DNA of 17,563 nt from DASPKW01 sp038244055 (GTDB lineage Bacteria; Planctomycetota; Phycisphaerae; Tepidisphaerales; Tepidisphaeraceae), in assembly GCA_038244055.1 (NCBI GenBank), contig JBBRTW010000100.1, forward strand, positions 1 through 17,563, read 5' to 3'. Made by a program: the position numbers and the translations under genes. Each line of letters begins with the position of its first letter. Positions within the stretch are counted from its first letter, which is position 1. Of the stretch, positions 13,876 to 17,563 are shown in pieces. A model generated the notes under the pieces. That model was not told where the DNA came from, searched no databases, and saw nothing but the letters and a program-made list of their open reading frames with translations.

Positions 13876-13908
13876 AACGGCGTCCGCTATGCCAACCTGC
13901 GAACTGCT

Positions 13909-14259
13909 TTAGAACAGGGTCAGCGCGACCTTCGGATCGGCCGACAGTTTGAACAGCGCGCTGGTCTTGGAAATCCGCAGTAGCTCTTCGATGGTTTCGG
14001 GATGGGAGATGACCAGTCGGCCCTTGGCTTCGAGCATTTTCTTGTTGATGCCGATGAGCATTCCCAAACCGGCGCTGCCGCAATGCTCGACGTGCTTGAA
14101 GTCGATGACCAGCTTGCGGAGACCCTGGTCGATCATGGCCTTGATCTCATCGGAAATCCGGCCGACATCCAGCGCGCTGGTCAGGTTGGCGTGCTTGAGG
14201 CGCACGACCTTGATCGCGCCGAACTCGCGCACCTTGTAATCATCCGTTTCGTAGTCCAC
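13909..14259 (-). CDS. STAS-domain protein (anti-sigma-factor antagonist type)
   Basis: The 116-residue protein is a single STAS domain: an N-terminal beta strand (FGAIKVVRL), an alpha/beta core with LRKLVIDFKHVEHCGSAGLG (47-66), and a C-terminal helix (ETIEELLRISKTSALF). The site of reversible phosphorylation in the SpoIIAA/RsbV family is the serine in the D-[ST]-[AS]-G-L loop; here Ser62 in CGSAGLG fills it although the preceding residue is Gly. Such proteins bind anti-sigma kinases or act in partner-switching and polarity systems. I choose the GTG at 14259 because GGGAG lies five bases upstream, although a TTG at 14346 would add 29 residues. No anti-sigma factor or sigma factor is in the window. 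Confidence 0.85.
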   Translation of the reverse strand: MDYETDDYKVREFGAIKVVRLKHANLTSALDVGRISDEIKAMIDQGLRKLVIDFKHVEHCGSAGLGMLIGINKKMLEAKGRLVISHPETIEELLRISKTSALFKLSADPKVALTLF

Positions 14260-14362
14260 GCACACTCCCGAATCAGGGCCCAATATCAACCGCGAAATCG
14301 ACACCCTTTGAGTACTTTGCGTAACACCTGATTGAATTCGAGTCAACGGTGCAAGCCATCCA

Positions 14363-14468
14363 AACGTCCGAACGTCAGGATGTCAGAACGTCAGAACGTC
14401 AGAACGTCAGAACCTCAGAACCTCAGAACGTCAGAACGTGTTGAGCGCCGGAACGTGTTGAGCGCCAG
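14363..14468. repeat. 8-bp tandem array plus 17-bp duplication
   Basis: Nine contiguous octamers run from 14363 to 14434, consensus AACGTCAG with variants AACGTCCG, GATGTCAG and AACCTCAG. Then follow two 17-bp copies, AACGTGTTGAGCGCCGG (14435-14451) and AACGTGTTGAGCGCCAG (14452-14468). The octamer phase is uninterrupted. Copy number could vary by slippage. Confidence 0.8.
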
Positions 14469-14502
14469 AGCGTCGAGCCGTCAAACCGCAAACCCGCCAA
14501 AC

Positions 14503-14533
14503 CGTCATCCTGAGGTACTCCGAAGGATCTTCC
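14503..14533. repeat. Short ATCCT...AGGAT dispersed-type motif
   Basis: CGTCATCCTGAGG (14503-14515) followed by TACTCCGAAGGATCTTCC includes an ATCCT/AGGAT stem (14507-14511 with 14524-14528). From memory this CATCCTGAG...AAGGATC string recurs widely in intergenic DNA of soil bacteria. Its role is unknown. Confidence 0.4.
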
Positions 14534-14640
14534 CCATCCGTCGCGGCCCGTTCACTTGATGAATGGCCTAATCCGATCGAACGCAGATTTTTCAGTCGCC
14601 TGAAGCTCCCTCAAAACGACTCTGGCGCGATCGAATGAAA

Positions 14641-16671
14641 TTACATACCCGGCGGCTTGGCAGACTCAGACTCTGCCGCAGGCGAACCACCCGCCCCGCT
14701 TGCATTCTCCGGCCGTGGCCCCGATGGCAGCCGCACCCGTATCGCGGTGCCCTTGGAAGATGTTTCGACCGCCACGCCGCCGCCGAGAAGCTCCACAAAT
14801 CGTTTGACGACGCTCAGGCCCAGGCCCATGCCGCGCGACATGTACTGGTAATCGCCGCTGGAATGACGGGCCACATCCGCGCCGGTGAAGAAGGGCTGGA
14901 AGAGGTTGGGCAGGTCGGCGGCCGGGATTCCCGGGCCGGTGTCGCTGACGGCGATTTCGACGGCCGGGCCGCGGATCGCATCGACCTTGCTGACGCGCAC
15001 GGCGACGATTCCGCCATCGGGGGAAAAGCGGATCGCGTTGCTGATGAGATTGGAAATAATGTCGCGGATTTTTTCAGGGTCCGCCCAGACGGGGGGTAGA
15101 TCGGTGGCGACGTGGATGTCCCAGGTCTGGTGGCGCTCGTGGAGGAAGGGCTCGTGCTCCTGGCAGACGCCCTGAACGATCGCGATCAGATCCAGTTGCA
15201 CGATTCTCGGGCTGCGCTCGAAATGATCGGCCGCCAGCAGCTTGAACATGTTCTCGACGATCTTGTTGAGCCTTTGCGCCTTGGAGGAAATGCGCGTCAG
15301 CAGCGCCGGATCGGAATGTCCGTTCATTCGCTGGGCCAACTGGGTTGCTCCCAGGATATAGGTGACGGGCGTGCGCAGCTCGTGGCTGGCCAGGTCGATG
15401 AACTGGCGCTTCATCGCATCGGAAACTTCGATGCGCTCGAGATTGGTTTCAAGTTGCTGGGCCATGAGATTGAAATCGCGCGCCAGTCGGCCGATCTCAT
15501 CTTCGCCGAAGATCGCATCGGGCGTCCGCGACTCGGGAAGGCGGAAGGATCGATTCCCCGCTTTGAGCTGATCCACGCCATCGCGCAGCGTCGTCAACGG
15601 CTTGATGATCCCACGGCGAATGATGCGCATTCCGCCCAGGAAGCAAGCCGCGATCAGCAGGGCCCCCAGACCCAGGATCCGCCAGGCCATGCGGTACACC
15701 TGCCCAAGCACGAGCGATTTGCTGGTCGCCACGACGATGGACCAATGCTGGCCCGGATCCATGACCAGCCTGGAGCGCTCCACCGGCGCGAAAGCCATCA
15801 CCTCATAGCCTTCAAGTTCATCGTCGATCAGCCAGGCTTCACCGTCGGATTTGAGGCGCTGGGCGGCCTTGGGCGGGAGCTTCTGCGTTGGCGCGCTGCT
15901 CTTGTCGCCGAGCAGGGCTTCGCCGCGCTCATTGACCAGCCAGGTGGCGCGGGGAAGTTCATCGGCGCTGGCGTGCATGTCGAGCTGCCGGACGATCCAG
16001 GTGGCATCGATCGACATCTTGCAGATTCCGATCAGCTTTCGCGTTCTTGGATCGGGCGATGAATAGATCGGCATGCACAAATCGGTGACCATCGTCCCGC
16101 GCTTGCCCTCGGGGGAGATGGCCGATTCATCGAAGATGATGCTGCTCATCACCGGCTTGCCTTTGCCGTTGTCGTAGCAGATTTTCCACCAGTCTTCATC
16201 CGCCTGGAAGTAGTCGCTGGTCTTGTCCGTGGCGGCGATGAGCCGGCCGGTGATGTCGGTGACTATCACCTCGCTGAAGCGCGACTGCTGGTCGTGGACG
16301 GCCTTCCAGCGCTGCGAGAGGCGGTTGTTGAGAATCGTCTGGAGCAACCCTTTATCGGGCGTGTAGGAAGGCCAGGCGGCTTCGATCTTGTCGATCTGTT
16401 CCTGGCTGAGCGGGGGGACGGTGTTGGCCTTTTCGAGCACGTCGATCGTGCCCGGGATCGCATTGACGGCATCGGCCAGTTCGATCTGGGCGGCCAGAAC
16501 CAGCGAAAGATGGGCAGCCTGCTGTTCGGCCAGCGCGCGGTACATCCGGCCCTTGGATTGAACCCTCAATTCGACGACGCTGACGAGAATAATGCCCAAA
16601 GCCAATGCCAGCGGGAGGATTCCCGCGAGCAACAGGGTGCCGACGAGCTTGGCACGAATCCCCAGGCGCAT
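14641..16671 (-). CDS. Membrane sensor histidine kinase (dCache-HAMP-HisKA-HATPase)
   Basis: The 676-residue protein is a complete transmembrane sensor kinase. TM1 lies at about residues 8-32. The periplasmic part (about 40-320) has a double-Cache signature, VTDITGRLIAAT then DYFQADEDWW (137-162), typical of small-ligand sensing. TM2 is at about 328-349, followed by HAMP (350-418). HisKA carries the phospho-accepting His430 in ASHELRTP. The ATPase domain has the N box NLISNAIRFSP (541-551), G1 box DTGPGIP (577-583), F box FQPFF (591-595) and G2 box GMGLGL (614-619). Nothing key is missing. The C-terminal tail (651-676) is low-complexity. The ATG at 16671 fits the N-terminus. No response regulator is in the window, so it is an orphan here. 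It lies downstream of rpmH on the same strand with a 31-base gap containing a hairpin. Confidence 0.93.
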   Translation of the reverse strand: MRLGIRAKLVGTLLLAGILPLALALGIILVSVVELRVQSKGRMYRALAEQQAAHLSLVLAAQIELADAVNAIPGTIDVLEKANTVPPLSQEQIDKIEAAWPSYTPDKGLLQTILNNRLSQRWKAVHDQQSRFSEVIVTDITGRLIAATDKTSDYFQADEDWWKICYDNGKGKPVMSSIIFDESAISPEGKRGTMVTDLCMPIYSSPDPRTRKLIGICKMSIDATWIVRQLDMHASADELPRATWLVNERGEALLGDKSSAPTQKLPPKAAQRLKSDGEAWLIDDELEGYEVMAFAPVERSRLVMDPGQHWSIVVATSKSLVLGQVYRMAWRILGLGALLIAACFLGGMRIIRRGIIKPLTTLRDGVDQLKAGNRSFRLPESRTPDAIFGEDEIGRLARDFNLMAQQLETNLERIEVSDAMKRQFIDLASHELRTPVTYILGATQLAQRMNGHSDPALLTRISSKAQRLNKIVENMFKLLAADHFERSPRIVQLDLIAIVQGVCQEHEPFLHERHQTWDIHVATDLPPVWADPEKIRDIISNLISNAIRFSPDGGIVAVRVSKVDAIRGPAVEIAVSDTGPGIPAADLPNLFQPFFTGADVARHSSGDYQYMSRGMGLGLSVVKRFVELLGGGVAVETSSKGTAIRVRLPSGPRPENASGAGGSPAAESESAKPPGM

Positions 16672-16680
16672 TGCTCGGCC

Positions 16681-16696
16681 ACCGCCTCACGGCGGT
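16681..16696 (-). promoter_or_regulatory. Hairpin between rpmH and the histidine kinase
   Basis: ACCGCC-TCAC-GGCGGT (16681-16696) forms a 6-bp stem, with GCC/GGC extending it past a bulged base. It lies in the 31-base gap after the rpmH stop and before the kinase ATG. There is no U-tract, so it may attenuate or decouple expression rather than terminate it. Confidence 0.35.
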
Positions 16697-16702
16697 TGGC
16701 GG

Positions 16703-16837
16703 TCAAACTACCTGAACTTTACGGCCGGCGCGACGCTTGTTGTTGATCGTCTGGCGACCCTTCTTGGTTTTCATGCGGGCGCGAAACCCGATTTTCCGGG
16801 CGCGCTTGACTTTGCTGATTCGATGCGGGTAATGCAT
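16703..16837 (-). CDS. rpmH: 50S ribosomal protein bL34
   Basis: This short 44-residue gene encodes MHYPHRISKVKRARKIGF at its N-terminus, then RARMKTKKGRQTINNKRRAG and RKVQVV. The block KRARKIGFRARM followed by T-x-x-G-R, N-K-R-R-A-x-G-R-K is the bL34 core (usual form KRKRKHGFRARM...GRxVLxxRRxKGRxxL), and the length of 44 matches the family. The protein sits in the large ribosomal subunit near the peptidyl-transferase centre. The N-terminus is divergent: the usual KRTxQPS is replaced by HYPHRIS. AAGGA lies about seven bases upstream of the ATG. In most bacteria rnpA follows rpmH; here a histidine kinase does. Confidence 0.92.
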   Translation of the reverse strand: MHYPHRISKVKRARKIGFRARMKTKKGRQTINNKRRAGRKVQVV

Positions 16838-16887
16838 GTCGCGTTCCTTCTCTGCTGCGATGCCTGCTCTAAGTCGTTTACTGCCTT

Positions 16888-17563
16888 CTACTTGCCTGCC
16901 TGGGCCGCAATCGTCACCAGCACCGTTTCGTAAGCATGGTTGCCTTTGGCATCCGCCGCGCGAAGCGTGATCTGATGTACGCCCGGCGTCAGGGAGGGTG
17001 AAGTAAAGTCCACCGTTTCCTCGGGGCTGTCGAAGATGTTATCCGAAGGAAGCACGGCTTGCCAGTCGCCGCCGGAATCTATGTTGTAATCCATGGAGGC
17101 GACCGTGCTGGTGCGATCGACGATCCGGCAGTGGAGGGTGACTTGGCCGCCTTTGACGATGGTTTTGACCTCCCCGATGGCGGGGGGGGTGTTATCGACG
17201 ATCACCGGATCGCTGACCCGCGCGCCGGTACGCCCCTGTCCCGGCGGATTGGCGGCGGCATCCGAGGCGACGACGCGGATTTCATACCGGCCATCGGCCA
17301 CGCCGCGCGTATCCCAGTCGAAGCGGTTTTCGGTCAGTTTATCCTTGAGGAGGATCCACGGCGCTTTGCTGCCGCTGCGGAAATAGAGGCTGTAAACGAG
17401 GCTATCGCCATTGGCGTCCTCGGCGTCCCAGGTGATGGGCTCCACCGGGTTGCGGGGGTTTGTTTTGGCGGCGTTGGCAGCGGCTGCGGCAGCGGCGGCC
17501 GCGCCCGCTGCGGCTGCGGGATTGGGCGTGGGCATTTCCAGCGCGGCCGCCAGTTTATCGCCC
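16888..17563 (-). CDS. C-terminal part of an Ig/fibronectin-like-domain protein (5' end outside window)
   Basis: The frame is open through an in-frame ATG at 17535 to the window edge (GDKLAAALE precedes that Met), so the gene probably starts upstream. The visible 224 residues begin with a poly-Ala linker (16888-numbered strand, bases about 17465-17520). A domain with WDAEDANGDSLVYSLYFRSG, FDWDTRGVADGRYEIRVVAS and SDPVIVDNTPP follows, a cadherin/fibronectin-like beta-sandwich pattern common in large exported planctomycete proteins. A second beta-sandwich ends the protein (TLHCRIVDRTSTVASMDYNI, PGVHQITLRAADAKGNHAYE). It probably is extracytoplasmic and involved in binding or surface structure. 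The start and N-terminal domains cannot be judged. It ends 50 bases upstream of rpmH. Confidence 0.72.
   Translation of the reverse strand, partial: GDKLAAALEMPTPNPAAAAGAAAAAAAAANAAKTNPRNPVEPITWDAEDANGDSLVYSLYFRSGSKAPWILLKDKLTENRFDWDTRGVADGRYEIRVVASDAAANPPGQGRTGARVSDPVIVDNTPPAIGEVKTIVKGGQVTLHCRIVDRTSTVASMDYNIDSGGDWQAVLPSDNIFDSPEETVDFTSPSLTPGVHQITLRAADAKGNHAYETVLVTIAAQAGK

Larger units (their letters stand above)
13740..13908. other. Intergenic gap with hairpin and cloverleaf-like repeat
   Basis: This 169-base convergent gap between the glycine-rich and STAS genes holds no gene. It carries two strong secondary structures, listed separately. Confidence 0.6.
14260..14640. other. Repeat-bearing gap between STAS and histidine kinase genes
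   Basis: The 381-base gap contains an octamer tandem array, a 17-bp duplication and a short dispersed motif (listed separately). It separates two same-strand genes, so they are unlikely to share one transcript simply. Translated frames here give only repeat-like peptides rich in Arg, Ser and Asn. Confidence 0.6.

Noticed and set aside
14363..14468. CRISPR array
   Set aside because: Repeats are 8 bases and contiguous, with no spacers and no cas genes.
14332..14559. Short open frame over the octamer array
   Set aside because: Its peptide (NVRTSEPQNLRTSE type) follows the DNA repeat. It has no independent coding evidence.

Overview
The window is a GC-rich bacterial chromosome segment that most resembles a planctomycete, probably Phycisphaerae-like. 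This is an inference with no database check. It rests on an exported PQQ-type beta-propeller protein with the DWPQWRGP motif near its mature N-terminus, a short stand-alone RRM protein, a divergent bL34, large low-complexity proteins, and intergenic DNA full of short dispersed palindromes (heptamer arrays of the GATTGCG type, gcaggct..agcctgc hairpins, catgggca..tgcccatg hairpins). Protein genes cover most of the sequence on both strands. No phage, transposase, rRNA, tRNA or CRISPR array is visible.

Layout. 1-757: 3' part of a glycoside-hydrolase-like gene (+). 871-1980: nucleotidyltransferase fused to an HD domain (+). 2041-2895: TrmH/SpoU RNA methyltransferase (+). 2971-3750: DUF72/YecE-like gene (-). 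3884-5137: exported PQQ-like beta-propeller protein (-), divergent from an exported glutathione peroxidase at 5237-5800 (+). 6040-7506: MFS transporter carrying an N-terminal zinc ribbon (+). 7571-7816: small RRM protein (-). 8117-8919: two-gene coupled operon, a 76-residue protein plus a MNT-type nucleotidyltransferase (+). 8949-9626: rpiA (-).

9627-10109 is a 483-base gap with a composite palindromic element. 10110-11372 encodes a protein with a compact N-terminal domain and a long acidic tail (+). 11614-12051 encodes a small membrane-anchored protein (+), followed by a 21-bp-stem terminator. 12345-13739 encodes a very glycine-rich protein with a glycine zipper and C-terminal 20-residue repeats (+). 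13740-13908 holds a 13-bp hairpin and a cloverleaf-like repeat. The minus strand then carries a STAS-domain gene (13909-14259), a gap with an 8-bp tandem repeat (14260-14640), a dCache/HAMP histidine kinase (14641-16671), a short rpmH gene (16703-16837) and the 3' part of an Ig-like-domain gene (16888 to the window end).

Functional links are mostly local. The 76-residue protein and its nucleotidyltransferase share a GTGA stop/start overlap and a near-leaderless promoter, so they very likely work together. The STAS protein and the histidine kinase are both signalling proteins on the same strand, but the repeat-rich gap separates them and no response regulator is in view. The most unusual material is the glycine-rich/zipper protein, the palindromic repeat elements and the zinc-ribbon transporter. 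I do not see a convincing multi-gene novel system beyond the two-gene nucleotidyltransferase module.
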